DNA of 64,000 bases from Marinoscillum sp040218045 (GTDB lineage: Bacteria; Bacteroidota; Bacteroidia; Cytophagales; Cyclobacteriaceae), in assembly GCA_040218045.1 (NCBI GenBank), contig JAVJQA010000033.1, forward strand, positions 248,001 through 312,000, given 5' to 3'. Below the pieces are notes generated by a model. That model saw only the letters and a list, made by a program, of their open reading frames with translations. It had not been told where the DNA came from and did not search any database. This document shows, piece after piece, positions 26,041 to 33,780 of this stretch (the first letter of the stretch is position 1; every line of letters begins with the position of its first letter). The position numbers and the translations under genes are program-made.

Positions 26041-26900
26041 GAGTGAAACCACTAAAAGGGTGGGTGGTTTGAGGGACAACTAACCTCACTCCTATGGCGG
26101 GGGGTAAGGGTAAAACAGCCTTGAGCTAGCGTTGGGTAAGCGGCTGCAATGAACGGAACACAGTGGAGTGGTTTGCAGTCCGTCTGTGCGGCGAGCCACC
26201 GCGAGTGTGAGGGAGGCCTGCCAGGTAAAGTTCCGCACGAAGGAGGACGACTGGCAGTGTGGATCAGCTTTGGATTGTGTGCCGAAATGAGCGGCTGATC
26301 CTGTCTGACCGAGCTTAGCGGGCGAGCACAAACACTGGGCAGTGATGGGCTGGGAACTGGCCGGGTGGATGGTTTGGAGGCAGGAATCTCGGGATTAAGT
26401 GATGGCCAGAGTTGAGGGAGTCCCGGGATGCTGCCGGAAATGTGTTGGCCAAGAGGCCTGCTCCCAGAACAGGAAAACTGCCCGTGACGCAGAGGACAGC
26501 CAATGCAGGAGACATGACAGACTCCCGCAGGGACCTGAAAGGCAACAGGTGTGTAATGCAAACCTTAGGATAATAGCAATCGGTGCATTACTTACCTGTT
26601 GGTCTGGCGCGACTACTGCTGGCAACCGATAAGGAACACCACTTTACCCGTGGGGGGACTGATCAATTTACGATGGATTTCAATACAATAAAGGAATGAG
26701 CATTTGAGGAGTAACCAGAGGGAGACTGCCTTTTGATACGATGGAGTAAACAATAAACTCGGCGGGTTAGGGAAAAGTAAGGGTGCCAGGTTATGCGGCC
26801 TAGAGCCTCGGTTGAGCGATAGCCTGGCTCTCTTGCTGTGTGTTTCTGGAAGCGTGTGACACATTCCCGATTTTGATCGGGAGGTGGCACAGGCTGGAGG
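26041..26900 (+). ncRNA. Large G+C-rich structured RNA candidate
   Basis: No convincing protein is encoded, but the block is far richer in G+C than its surroundings (40 of 60 bases at 26161-26220) and full of exact long-range complements: AAACCAC/GTGGTTT (26046-26073 region), CAGCC/GGCTG (26116-26146), CTGCCAG/CTGGCAG (26218-26257), GGATCAGC/GCTGATCC (26261-26301), GGGAGTC/GACTCCC (26418-26525 region), AGAGCC/GGCTCT (26802-26831) and TCCCGAT/ATCGGGA (26865-26882). The strongest is a two-part stem: CAACAGGT and GTAATGCA (26543-26560) with TGCATTAC and ACCTGTTG (26584-26601). The internal G-T pair in this stem favours the plus strand as the RNA. Size and setting recall the large ornate RNAs of mobile elements (GOLLD, ROOL), but no identity is claimed. 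Confidence 0.6.
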
Positions 26901-26909
26901 AAAGGGAGA

Positions 26910-27758
26910 TTAAGAAAAAGAGAATTTATTATTGTCAGTGAACAACAATGTCAATGTCCCATATTCACCGATTGGAAAAGCTTGTTCAATTAAAATGTCA
27001 TTTTTAAAAGCCATTGAATTAGGAAACCATGCAGAAGCTGTAGTCCCACTTTCAAAATACCCACAGGATGGGGCAGTATTTCCAAGCAAGGCGCAATCGG
27101 TTGCTGAATTTCGAAACCTTCGATCATACAGTGTTCCCTTATCAAAGGTTTTTCCTAGCCCAGCATGATAAAATTGACGTGAGTAAAACTTCCAATCCAG
27201 CTTACCCTCCTTATCCCACTTGATAATCATGGATGGCCTCACATCAGACTGTATTAGTCTAACTGCAGTTGCAGTAAGGGAAACATCAAAAAACTTACTG
27301 GTCTTTACAATTTCACTAAAGCCAAACTTACCCTTTTTATAAAATGACAAAAACTGCTTTTGTGGCATCAATAAATTTGAAGCGAAGGTGTCAGCCTCTA
27401 ACTCTACAGTTAGATTTGACTGATATTCAGCCTTCGAAACGTGAAACAGTGATCCTCCACGCAACAATGAATTGCGATGCTCATCAATAAAATAATGCCC
27501 CAATTCATGGCAAAAAGTAAATCGCGCTCTTGGAGATGAGCGAGACACCAATCTAAAAAGATTTACTTCAATATGGAAACTGTGATTGTCATAAACTAAA
27601 AGACCATCAAATTCATCATTATGTACCTCATACTCATATGATATATTCTGTTCCTTTGCAATTTTTTCTGGATTTACTTTTGAATCAGGGAAATAAAAGC
27701 TTGAAATATCTTGAGCGAATTCAGCAATTTCACTTATCCGTGTCTTTGTCCTGTCCAT
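26910..27758 (-). CDS. ImmA/IrrE-family metallopeptidase
   Basis: A 282-residue zinc protease. The signature FCHELGHYFIDEHRN places HELGH at residues 84-88, with the third ligand probably Glu in the downstream ELEADTFASNLLMP helix. The C-terminal half (about 150-280) is an uncharacterised beta-rich domain with several Cys. ImmA/IrrE peptidases cleave HTH repressors or other regulators under stress; the CBASS-associated CapP is of this class. It is the last gene of a sigma factor operon divergent from a CBASS-like operon, overlapping the preceding gene by 29 bp. The ATG at 27797 would add 13 residues. Confidence 0.88.
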   Translation of the reverse strand: MDRTKTRISEIAEFAQDISSFYFPDSKVNPEKIAKEQNISYEYEVHNDEFDGLLVYDNHSFHIEVNLFRLVSRSSPRARFTFCHELGHYFIDEHRNSLLRGGSLFHVSKAEYQSNLTVELEADTFASNLLMPQKQFLSFYKKGKFGFSEIVKTSKFFDVSLTATAVRLIQSDVRPSMIIKWDKEGKLDWKFYSRQFYHAGLGKTFDKGTLYDRRFRNSATDCALLGNTAPSCGYFESGTTASAWFPNSMAFKNDILIEQAFPIGEYGTLTLLFTDNNKFSFS

Positions 27759-28068
27759 TTTTTGATTTTCTGGATAAAATTTTGCTAATGGTTTCATCAG
27801 AAATTTTTCCGCCCTGTCTAGCAGCTAGAGAGTAATCAGAGTTGGATTGAGGTGAGGTTTCCTTCTGATAACTTTTCTTAGATTCTTTAAAAATACTACC
27901 TTCATCATTCAATGCTGATGGAATTGGAATATTCATATTCTCTATTGTTTGCAGCTCTATTTCAAGCTCCGCCTCATTTGAAGGAAATAGTAAACCATTC
28001 TGATATAGAGCTTTCCTTATTAGGTTCTCTTCCTGTGTTCTACCTGAACTATTGTTAGATTTCTTCAT
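27730..28068 (-). CDS. Small regulator-like protein between sigma factor and protease
   Basis: A 112-residue hydrophilic protein, rich in Ser, Lys and Glu, without any recognised domain, membrane helix or signal peptide. Its sequence (helical residues 10-50, low-complexity 60-112) looks partly disordered. Its place between an ECF sigma factor and an ImmA/IrrE peptidase makes an anti-sigma or a protease substrate plausible, which is inference. The stop overlaps the protease start, and it begins 10 bp after the sigma gene. Confidence 0.6.
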   Translation of the reverse strand: MKKSNNSSGRTQEENLIRKALYQNGLLFPSNEAELEIELQTIENMNIPIPSALNDEGSIFKESKKSYQKETSPQSNSDYSLAARQGGKISDETISKILSRKSKNGQDKDTDK

Positions 28069-28078
28069 TTTTTTGTAA

Positions 28079-28714
28079 CTATTTGCGGGTTTGGATCTTA
28101 TCGGATAGCTCTTCGAATACTCTTTTTTTAAGCCTATTTCTTACATTTCTAATGTAATCAACTGAGGTTTTATGACGTAGAGCCAATTCTGACATTATTT
28201 CAGTTGGGGTATACTTTCCCTCTTCGTAGTAATCAAAGTAGGATAACAATATCTCTCGATCTCGTTCTTGTAAATTTTGAACATAATCAACAATTATCTC
28301 CTCATTTGGGTACAAAAATGCCTCCTCTTCATATTCTATTTCATCTTGTTCCTCTGGAGCATTATAGGCTATTTGCAATCGACTATTTTTTTCCAATTGA
28401 TCATTGAGAATTCCGTAGTATAGATTTTTCGCAATTGTGGTAAGCCAATACAAGAACGAATTTTCTGATCCTCCAGTAAGTTGACGACACTCCAGTTTAT
28501 CGACAGAAATCTTATGAAAGGTATCTGTAACCAGATCTACTACTTGACCTGATTGAACCCCGTGTTTGCTAAGTATTTTGAAGAGCATTTTATAAAGCGG
28601 CTTTTTATATCGCTCATAAAGAACAGTAAGGGCTTCCCGACTCTCTTCAGGGTAATCATCTTGAAATTGTATCCACTCAATTAATCCATAATCGGATTCT
28701 TCTTTTAATCCCAT
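28079..28714 (-). CDS. ECF-type RNA polymerase sigma factor
   Basis: A 211-residue sigma-70-family protein. Region 2 is at about 15-95 (LYERYKKPLYKM, then WLTTIAKNLYYG) and region 4 at about 140-200 (LQERDREILLSYFD, then PTEIMSELALRHKTSVDYIRNVRNRLKKR). Members of this group direct RNA polymerase to dedicated promoters. It heads the operon with the 112-aa protein and the ImmA/IrrE peptidase, and is divergent from the CBASS-like operon with 119-146 bp between them. No TAnnTTTG box lies in that gap, in keeping with an alternative promoter type. Confidence 0.88.
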   Translation of the reverse strand: MGLKEESDYGLIEWIQFQDDYPEESREALTVLYERYKKPLYKMLFKILSKHGVQSGQVVDLVTDTFHKISVDKLECRQLTGGSENSFLYWLTTIAKNLYYGILNDQLEKNSRLQIAYNAPEEQDEIEYEEEAFLYPNEEIIVDYVQNLQERDREILLSYFDYYEEGKYTPTEIMSELALRHKTSVDYIRNVRNRLKKRVFEELSDKIQTRK

Positions 28715-28860
28715 AAATCTTTTTACTCATTAAATAAAAATCCGAATCATCAAGCTGACTGGTTCGCTTTCTGATTTTATAAATATGAACAGCCTAAAAG
28801 GAGCACCAGAACTGGGGACACCTTAGTCTGATAATGAATTTAAATAAAAAATTACACAAA
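28715..28860. promoter_or_regulatory. Divergent intergenic region of sigma operon and CBASS operon
   Basis: This 146-bp gap must contain promoters for both sides. Scanning by eye finds no TAnnTTTG box on either strand (the string TTTG does not occur on the plus strand here). That is consistent with promoters read by the adjacent ECF sigma factor, but not proof of it. Confidence 0.4.
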
Positions 28861-29034
28861 ATGGCAACAAATAAACCATACGGCGATAACGCCAGAAAAG
28901 GGCAAGTGAGAGGGAGATCTCAAACCCTAAATCCAAAAACAGGTCAGTGGACTAAAAGAAATGCTGATACCGGCAAGTTCATGGATGGTAAGAAGGATGG
29001 AACTCCTTTTAAAGGAGTGCGGAAGGAAAAATAA
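28861..29034 (+). CDS. Small basic conserved protein at the head of the CBASS operon
   Basis: A 57-residue very basic protein (MATNKPYGDNARKGQVRGRS, then NPKTGQWTKRNADTGKFMD and FKGVRKEK). I recognise the pattern from many bacteria as a small conserved protein of unknown role. I chose ATG 28861 over 28834 because the family starts near MATNKPYGD. It lies 20 bp upstream of the first CD-NTase gene, so co-transcription is likely. Nucleic-acid binding is plausible from charge alone. Confidence 0.75.
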   Translation: MATNKPYGDNARKGQVRGRSQTLNPKTGQWTKRNADTGKFMDGKKDGTPFKGVRKEK

Positions 29035-29054
29035 TTTTTAAAAATAAAAGGACT

Positions 29055-30185
29055 ATGTTAATAACATCAGATGCAAAAACCCAGCTGGAGGACACCCTCG
29101 CAAAAATGGCAGCAGCTGCCGAGCTGGATCAGACTCGCTGGAATAGATTGAAGTCTGCTTATGAGGCCATCAGTAAATGGCTGAGTGATGACCCTGAGTT
29201 TTTTGGTGAGGTAGAAATAGAGATCTACCCTCAAGGCTCTGTAGCCATAGGAACAACAACAAAACCCTATGGGAAAACTGAATTTGACTTGGATGTAGTC
29301 ATACATATCAAGCTACTCTCATCGAACTATGACCCTGAAACCATTTTTAACGAAGTAGTTCGCAGGCTTATGGAGAATGAGACTTACAGCAAAATGTGTG
29401 AGCCTAAATCGAGATGTGTACGACTCAACTACCAGGGTGATTTTCATCTTGATGTCATTCCCGGTTGCATGGTAGTGATCTACAATCATGAACTCATTGA
29501 TATTCCTGACTCAAAGATCAAAGAGTGGTTGAGATCATGTCCTAAGGGCTACCAAAAGTGGTTTATTGAAATAGCAAACCGTATCCAAATTACATTATTG
29601 GAGAAAGCATTCTCAGCGCATAAAGTTGAGATTGAGGAATATGCCAAAAAGAAACCTCTTCAAAGGGCCGTGCAACTAATCAAGATGAGAAGGAATATTT
29701 ATTTCAATGAAAATCCGGAGAATGCCCCAGCAAGCATTATACTCACCACTCTCGCAGCTCAATTCTATAATGGTGAACCTTCAATTTCGGAAACCTTTGA
29801 AAATATTGTTGCGAAGATCAAGAATCATGTAGAAACGTTATATCCGCATCGACCTTTTGAACTTCCTAACCCGGTTAACCCTAGTGAGAACTTGGCAGAT
29901 GTTTGGGTAGACAAGCCTCATCTATACCAACATTTCATTTCTTTCATTAAGAGTCTGGATCAAGAGTGGCAAGATCTAAAAGAAGCTCATGGCATTGAAG
30001 AGGAGGCAGCTTTAATGAAAGGTATGTTTGGTGATGAGCCTTATATCAAAGTAATGGAGGCCAGAGCAGACGCAATGAATAAGAAAAGGGGTAATGGTTT
30101 AGGTATTCTGCCGTCTGGAATGTTGGTAGATCGTGCCGTTGAGAAGAGTTTGCCGGTAAAACCTAATACGTTTTATGGAGATTAG
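29055..30185 (+). CDS. CBASS nucleotidyltransferase (CD-NTase 1)
   Basis: A 376-residue cGAS/DncV-like nucleotidyltransferase that makes a cyclic nucleotide signal upon phage infection. The active site reads GSVAIGTTT (Gly61-Ser62) and EFDLD (Asp78, Asp80), with the third acidic residue Asp133 in FHLDV. The C-terminal helical domain is complete. The last residues end ...TFYGD, a Gly one place from the end. In type II systems a C-terminal Gly is the site of E2-type conjugation, which would fit the E2-like protein encoded directly after (11-bp overlap). The product nucleotide is unknown. Confidence 0.9.
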   Translation: MLITSDAKTQLEDTLAKMAAAAELDQTRWNRLKSAYEAISKWLSDDPEFFGEVEIEIYPQGSVAIGTTTKPYGKTEFDLDVVIHIKLLSSNYDPETIFNEVVRRLMENETYSKMCEPKSRCVRLNYQGDFHLDVIPGCMVVIYNHELIDIPDSKIKEWLRSCPKGYQKWFIEIANRIQITLLEKAFSAHKVEIEEYAKKKPLQRAVQLIKMRRNIYFNENPENAPASIILTTLAAQFYNGEPSISETFENIVAKIKNHVETLYPHRPFELPNPVNPSENLADVWVDKPHLYQHFISFIKSLDQEWQDLKEAHGIEEEAALMKGMFGDEPYIKVMEARADAMNKKRGNGLGILPSGMLVDRAVEKSLPVKPNTFYGD

Positions 30186-30576
30186 CGATATACCAATACA
30201 TTTTCAGCTTGCAGCATTAAAAGCCAAAATGCCCGGGTGTGATCTTTATCTGAATAAAAACTACCTGAGGGCAAGGGGTAAAGTTCAGCCAACTCCCAGG
30301 AGTATATGGTATTCATATGAAATCAAGTATCGGTTTCGTGAGAACATCACTATTTTCATCAAAGAACCACTTATCAAGACTGAACTTAACGGTAAAAAGG
30401 CAGAGCATCTTTATAAAGACGGAAGCCTTTGCCTCTTTTTTCCAAAAGCCAAGGAGTTCGATTCCAAAAAATTGATCGTAGATTATATTGTGCCATGGAT
30501 CGCACTTTGGTTGTTTTTTTATGAGATCTGGCTAGTGACAGGTTATTGGAAAGGTGGTGGTATTCATCCTAATTAA
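30175..30576 (+). CDS. E2-like conjugation protein of short type II CBASS
   Basis: A 133-residue protein resembling the prokaryotic E2 (ubiquitin-conjugating-like) family found in short type II CBASS: a beta-rich N-terminal half, then HLYKDGSLCLFFPK with the candidate catalytic Cys86, and IVPWIALWLFFYEIWLVTGYW. No E1 or JAB protein gene is near. In that class the E2 links the cyclase C-terminus to a target and primes its activity. It starts inside the cyclase gene (11-bp overlap) and the next gene starts 6 bp after its stop, so it is part of the same operon. Confidence 0.78.
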   Translation: MEISDIPIHFQLAALKAKMPGCDLYLNKNYLRARGKVQPTPRSIWYSYEIKYRFRENITIFIKEPLIKTELNGKKAEHLYKDGSLCLFFPKAKEFDSKKLIVDYIVPWIALWLFFYEIWLVTGYWKGGGIHPN

Positions 30577-30582
30577 ATCAGA

Positions 30583-31227
30583 ATGAAAAAAACATTAAAT
30601 AATACATTCACAATCATTACTGCTATCCTATTCGGGTTCTGGCTATTCTTTCCAGACACCCCGTATTGGGAGGCTACAATTGGAATATTATTTGTTGCCA
30701 AAGAGGTAATTATAAGGTGGCAAATGAGAAAAATAGAAATTCTCGAGTTTTCTCCAGCTATTTCTCTTGCTCATGGGTATGTGAACAACTTTCTGGAGCC
30801 TGTGATTAACGAATTGCTTGCGAAAAATGGTAATGACCTGAAGTTTAGTATTTACATACCGGAGAATCTTGAGGAACTTACCGATCAGCAAATTGAGAGA
30901 ATGAAGATTCGTATACAGGCTGAGGGCTATAAGCTTAAAGAAATCAAGCTTAAAAGGAAGTCCGGTAGACCGCACGATGTACTCACAGTAGAGAAACAAA
31001 CAGGCAAAGTATTCTATTTTGATTTTCCCAGAACTCTCTTATCTCTTCAATCCTATATTGACTATAAGGTGGAAACTGCCAGGAATGAGGTATCAGAAGA
31101 GAAACAATTCAGACTAGGTAAGAATCTTGTTGAGGCCTTTAGGAAAGAAGCTCAGAGACTCATTGTTAAAAAGAACCTAAGTGATAAGGTGGTTTTTGTT
31201 GATAAATCTTTAGGAATTATAAAGTGA
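30583..31227 (+). CDS. Membrane-anchored prokaryotic STING effector (TM-STING)
   Basis: A 214-residue CBASS effector. Two N-terminal membrane helices (about 8-23 and 29-46) are followed by a STING-like cyclic dinucleotide receptor domain (about 55-210) with the typical AHGYVNNFLEPVI helix and RKSGRPHDVLTV and FDFPRTLLSL in the ligand-lid region. Known bacterial STING proteins bind c-di-GMP made by a CBASS cyclase and oligomerise; the membrane-fused kind is thought to damage the membrane and stop growth. The gene is between two cyclase genes and shares a 4-bp overlap with the second. Confidence 0.78.
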   Translation: MKKTLNNTFTIITAILFGFWLFFPDTPYWEATIGILFVAKEVIIRWQMRKIEILEFSPAISLAHGYVNNFLEPVINELLAKNGNDLKFSIYIPENLEELTDQQIERMKIRIQAEGYKLKEIKLKRKSGRPHDVLTVEKQTGKVFYFDFPRTLLSLQSYIDYKVETARNEVSEEKQFRLGKNLVEAFRKEAQRLIVKKNLSDKVVFVDKSLGIIK

Positions 31228-32201
31228 TTGCCTTGATAAGAATTCTGATTGCCCTTGGCATTGTAAGTGGACTTGCACAGCTTTTTAGATACAAAGGAAA
31301 GTTAACCATCTGTGAAAATTCAAATTGCCAGGATGAGTTTGAAGAGTTTAATTACAATCTTGAGATCACTCCCTCCAAACTCAAAAGGTTGAAGCAAGCA
31401 AGGAAGGCTATCCAAAATGCAATCCAAAAATATTTTGAAAATCATAAAGACTTCACCACACCAAAGTTTTACCAACAAGGCTCCTATTCCTGTGGTACAA
31501 TGATCCGTAATTCCAAAGATCAATGTGATCTAGATATAGGCATCTATTTTTTTAAGAGACCTACTAAAGCGTACTCCACAATTCAAAATCATATCAAAAT
31601 TGCTTTGACTGGACATACCATGACTGGTATTAGTCTGCTATCGAGATGCGTTAGATTGAGGTATCAAGGAGACTTCCATATTGATATGCCTGTCTATTAT
31701 ACTGAGGATGGGAAACAGTTTTATTTGGGTAACCGGGACAAGGAAGAAGAATGGGAATTATGTGATTCTAAAATATTCAAAGATTGGGTGATAAATAGTG
31801 CTAAAGACAATCCTCAAAAGATTAGAATCATCAGATATCTAAAGGCATGGTCAGATGATTATAATTTGAAGAAAAAAATCAAAATGCCTAGTGGGCTGGT
31901 ATTTACGATTTGGGCGCTCCAATTTTATCAGGAAAATGAGCGTGATGATGTTGCACTTGTACATACTTCGGCTGCAATCCTGAAACACTTGAAGGATAAT
32001 TTTCAGTTTGCATGGACTTGTGAAATGCCGGTTGCTCCATATGACAATGTACTGGATCGTCTTTCTAAGGAACAACAATCTAACTTTCGTGATGCTCTTC
32101 AAGAGCTTGTTGCAAGGGGCTTTGAAGCCCTTTCATCAGGTGAAAAGGAAAAGGCTATTAAGGTCTGGAGGAAGTTGCTTGGAGGGAGATTCCGAGGTTG
32201 A
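31224..32201 (+). CDS. Second CBASS nucleotidyltransferase (CD-NTase 2) with N-terminal hydrophobic helix
   Basis: A 325-residue CD-NTase distinct from the first. Active-site motifs are QQGSYSCGT (Gly86-Ser87), CDLDIG (Asp102, Asp104) and FHIDMP (Asp154), so all three metal ligands are present. The start is GTG at 31224, overlapping the STING stop (GTGA), with no in-frame ATG before the catalytic motif. Residues 1-20 are hydrophobic and could anchor the enzyme to the membrane, which is unusual for CD-NTases. STING followed by cyclase is the order seen in known STING CBASS, so this is probably the cyclase that feeds the effector. Confidence 0.88.
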   Translation: MIALIRILIALGIVSGLAQLFRYKGKLTICENSNCQDEFEEFNYNLEITPSKLKRLKQARKAIQNAIQKYFENHKDFTTPKFYQQGSYSCGTMIRNSKDQCDLDIGIYFFKRPTKAYSTIQNHIKIALTGHTMTGISLLSRCVRLRYQGDFHIDMPVYYTEDGKQFYLGNRDKEEEWELCDSKIFKDWVINSAKDNPQKIRIIRYLKAWSDDYNLKKKIKMPSGLVFTIWALQFYQENERDDVALVHTSAAILKHLKDNFQFAWTCEMPVAPYDNVLDRLSKEQQSNFRDALQELVARGFEALSSGEKEKAIKVWRKLLGGRFRG

Positions 32202-32241
32202 AAGCTTTGTTAACGGAATGAACAGGCTAGAACATGGAAAT

Positions 32242-32688
32242 CTAAACTACTTGCAATTTTTTCGTAGTATTCATTACCCTTGCATCTCTCATCTTTGGAG
32301 AGGTTGGGATATGCAATTCGTATGGGCGGTTGAATGCTTCTTGCTTCATTTTGAAGTGCTCTGATAGCTTTCTGATTACTTCTTTGGAGAGGCCCTTTTT
32401 GTAATTAAGGATGTCGGAAACGAGTCCTTTAGATACTTCTAAGAGATCAGCCAGATCTTTTGCTTTGAGGTTGTGATCTTCCATTAGTGAAATCAATAAT
32501 GGCACTGGCTCAATCTCTGACACGGCACTGGTTTCATCATCGTACTTTCTGATGAGGAGGGTTAGCAATTCAATTTCATCTTCTGACTCCTCGGATGAAT
32601 TGGAATCAACAACCAATTGGTGCAGGGCATCACAGTATGTGTTGTATTGCTCTCTGGTCTTGATGATTTTGTATTTTAAAGTCTCCAT
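32242..32688 (-). CDS. higA: HigA-type antitoxin
   Basis: A 148-residue antitoxin of the HigA family: the typical N-terminus METLKYKIIKTREQYNTYC, then a HTH domain (LKAKDLADLLEVSKGLVSDILNYKKGLSKEVIRKLSEHF). It neutralises HigB and represses its own promoter. I chose ATG 32688 because it follows the higB stop by 1 bp and matches the family start. It is in the order higB-higA, as is standard. Its stop is 41 bp from that of the convergent CD-NTase 2 gene. Confidence 0.88.
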   Translation of the reverse strand: METLKYKIIKTREQYNTYCDALHQLVVDSNSSEESEDEIELLTLLIRKYDDETSAVSEIEPVPLLISLMEDHNLKAKDLADLLEVSKGLVSDILNYKKGLSKEVIRKLSEHFKMKQEAFNRPYELHIPTSPKMRDARVMNTTKKLQVV

Positions 32689-32689
32689 G

Positions 32690-33022
32690 TCAATAGTTGC
32701 TAATGGTGTACTGTTCATTCTTATCACATACTTTGTCATACTCGGCATGAGTGCCAATCCAGCAAACAAAAAGATGCGCCATTTTCTTACCGAAGGAATA
32801 TTTTGCTATAAGTCTGAAATTGTTTCCTCCGATATTGAACACTACCCGGTTGCTGCTCTGGCCAAGTAAGTCAGCTGAATTGTATGTGGCCTTAATATCT
32901 CCAGGTTCCTTCCAATCTGCCCATTTCAATTTCTGAATCCATTGCTCAAATGCGGCCTTGCTTCCAGCATGGGTGCCAATGAAATCTGTTATTGTCCTTT
33001 CTTTGATTAGGTGAACCTGCAT
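32690..33022 (-). CDS. higB: HigB-type toxin (mRNA interferase)
   Basis: A 110-residue RelE-fold toxin of the HigB family, with the pattern KATYNSADLLGQSSNRVVFNIGGNNFRLIAKY and FVCWIGTHAEYDKV. HigB cleaves mRNA at the ribosome. The full length is present. It is directly followed by higA, giving a complete type II toxin-antitoxin pair that may stabilise the element or act in abortive infection. Confidence 0.9.
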   Translation of the reverse strand: MQVHLIKERTITDFIGTHAGSKAAFEQWIQKLKWADWKEPGDIKATYNSADLLGQSSNRVVFNIGGNNFRLIAKYSFGKKMAHLFVCWIGTHAEYDKVCDKNEQYTISNY

Positions 33023-33106
33023 GTAAAGATACGATCAGAAGGTGGTAATAGTTCACATTTAGTGAACTTAATATTCAATGTCTGGCATTGAATGAAAATA
33101 AATGTT

Positions 33107-33775
33107 TTAATTGTAGCGATCTTGTAACTCGATCCAGAAATGGTTTAATACAATTTTAGAGGATGATTCAGTAACAATTTTGTGAACTAACTTACACTTT
33201 AAGTTAAGGTTATTGGTAATTGTCAATTTTTCTTGGTTTTCAGAACCTAATATATCGTTAACTTCTGAGCAAATGTCAGTTATATTAGAACTCTGTACAT
33301 AAGCTAACATAGCTCCAGAAGCTGCGCCCTTTCCGTATCCATGATTGCTAGAAATAAATCTATAGATTCCATTATTATAGTAGTTGGAGTTTAGTTTCCA
33401 TGAGCCATTTGATAGTCCTAAACGTTTACATTCTAAAACAAATTGTTTGTTGCTTAATAATGGATTAGGTTCATAAATATCAGTTATTGACCATTGAAAG
33501 TCCGGCCTTTTATTTTCACGTTCTGCCCTAATAATGTCATCTGAATGTGGTTGGTTATTCCCTTCATAAATTGGAGCCGCTTCTCTTCCTCTTTTCTCTT
33601 TTTTAAGCCTGTAATTTGATTCAACTAAACAGAAATAAAATTTTCGATTTAGATCATCCTCAAACTCTGGAAATTCATCCTCTTGGAAAAAAAGGTCAAC
33701 CGCAAGGTCAATTACTTCATGAATAGAGTTTTGAAAATCATACCACAGTTTATCTTTCTTTGAAAATAAAGACAT
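33107..33775 (-). CDS. Predicted PD-(D/E)XK nuclease, partner of the methylase
   Basis: A 222-residue protein with no database-recognised name, but with a likely PD-(D/E)XK nuclease core: KRPDFQW (Pro91-Asp92) followed by QFVLECKRLG (Glu115 and Lys117), about 22 residues apart, on predicted beta strands. It is the last gene of a three-gene operon, 5 bp after the methylase, so it is probably the endonuclease of a restriction-modification-like system. The nuclease assignment rests on motif and context and should be treated as inference. Confidence 0.65.
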   Translation of the reverse strand: MSLFSKKDKLWYDFQNSIHEVIDLAVDLFFQEDEFPEFEDDLNRKFYFCLVESNYRLKKEKRGREAAPIYEGNNQPHSDDIIRAERENKRPDFQWSITDIYEPNPLLSNKQFVLECKRLGLSNGSWKLNSNYYNNGIYRFISSNHGYGKGAASGAMLAYVQSSNITDICSEVNDILGSENQEKLTITNNLNLKCKLVHKIVTESSSKIVLNHFWIELQDRYN

Positions 33776-33780
33776 ATAAC

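Noticed and set aside
26052..26864. Several open frames within the G+C-rich block
   Set aside because: They overlap in both directions, are rich in Pro, Ser and Cys, have no domains and follow the paired RNA segments, so they look like translation of a structured RNA.
26041..26900. Group II or group I intron
   Set aside because: I found neither the domain V hairpin nor a GUGYG start, and no intron-encoded protein, so I kept the call as an unclassified structured RNA.
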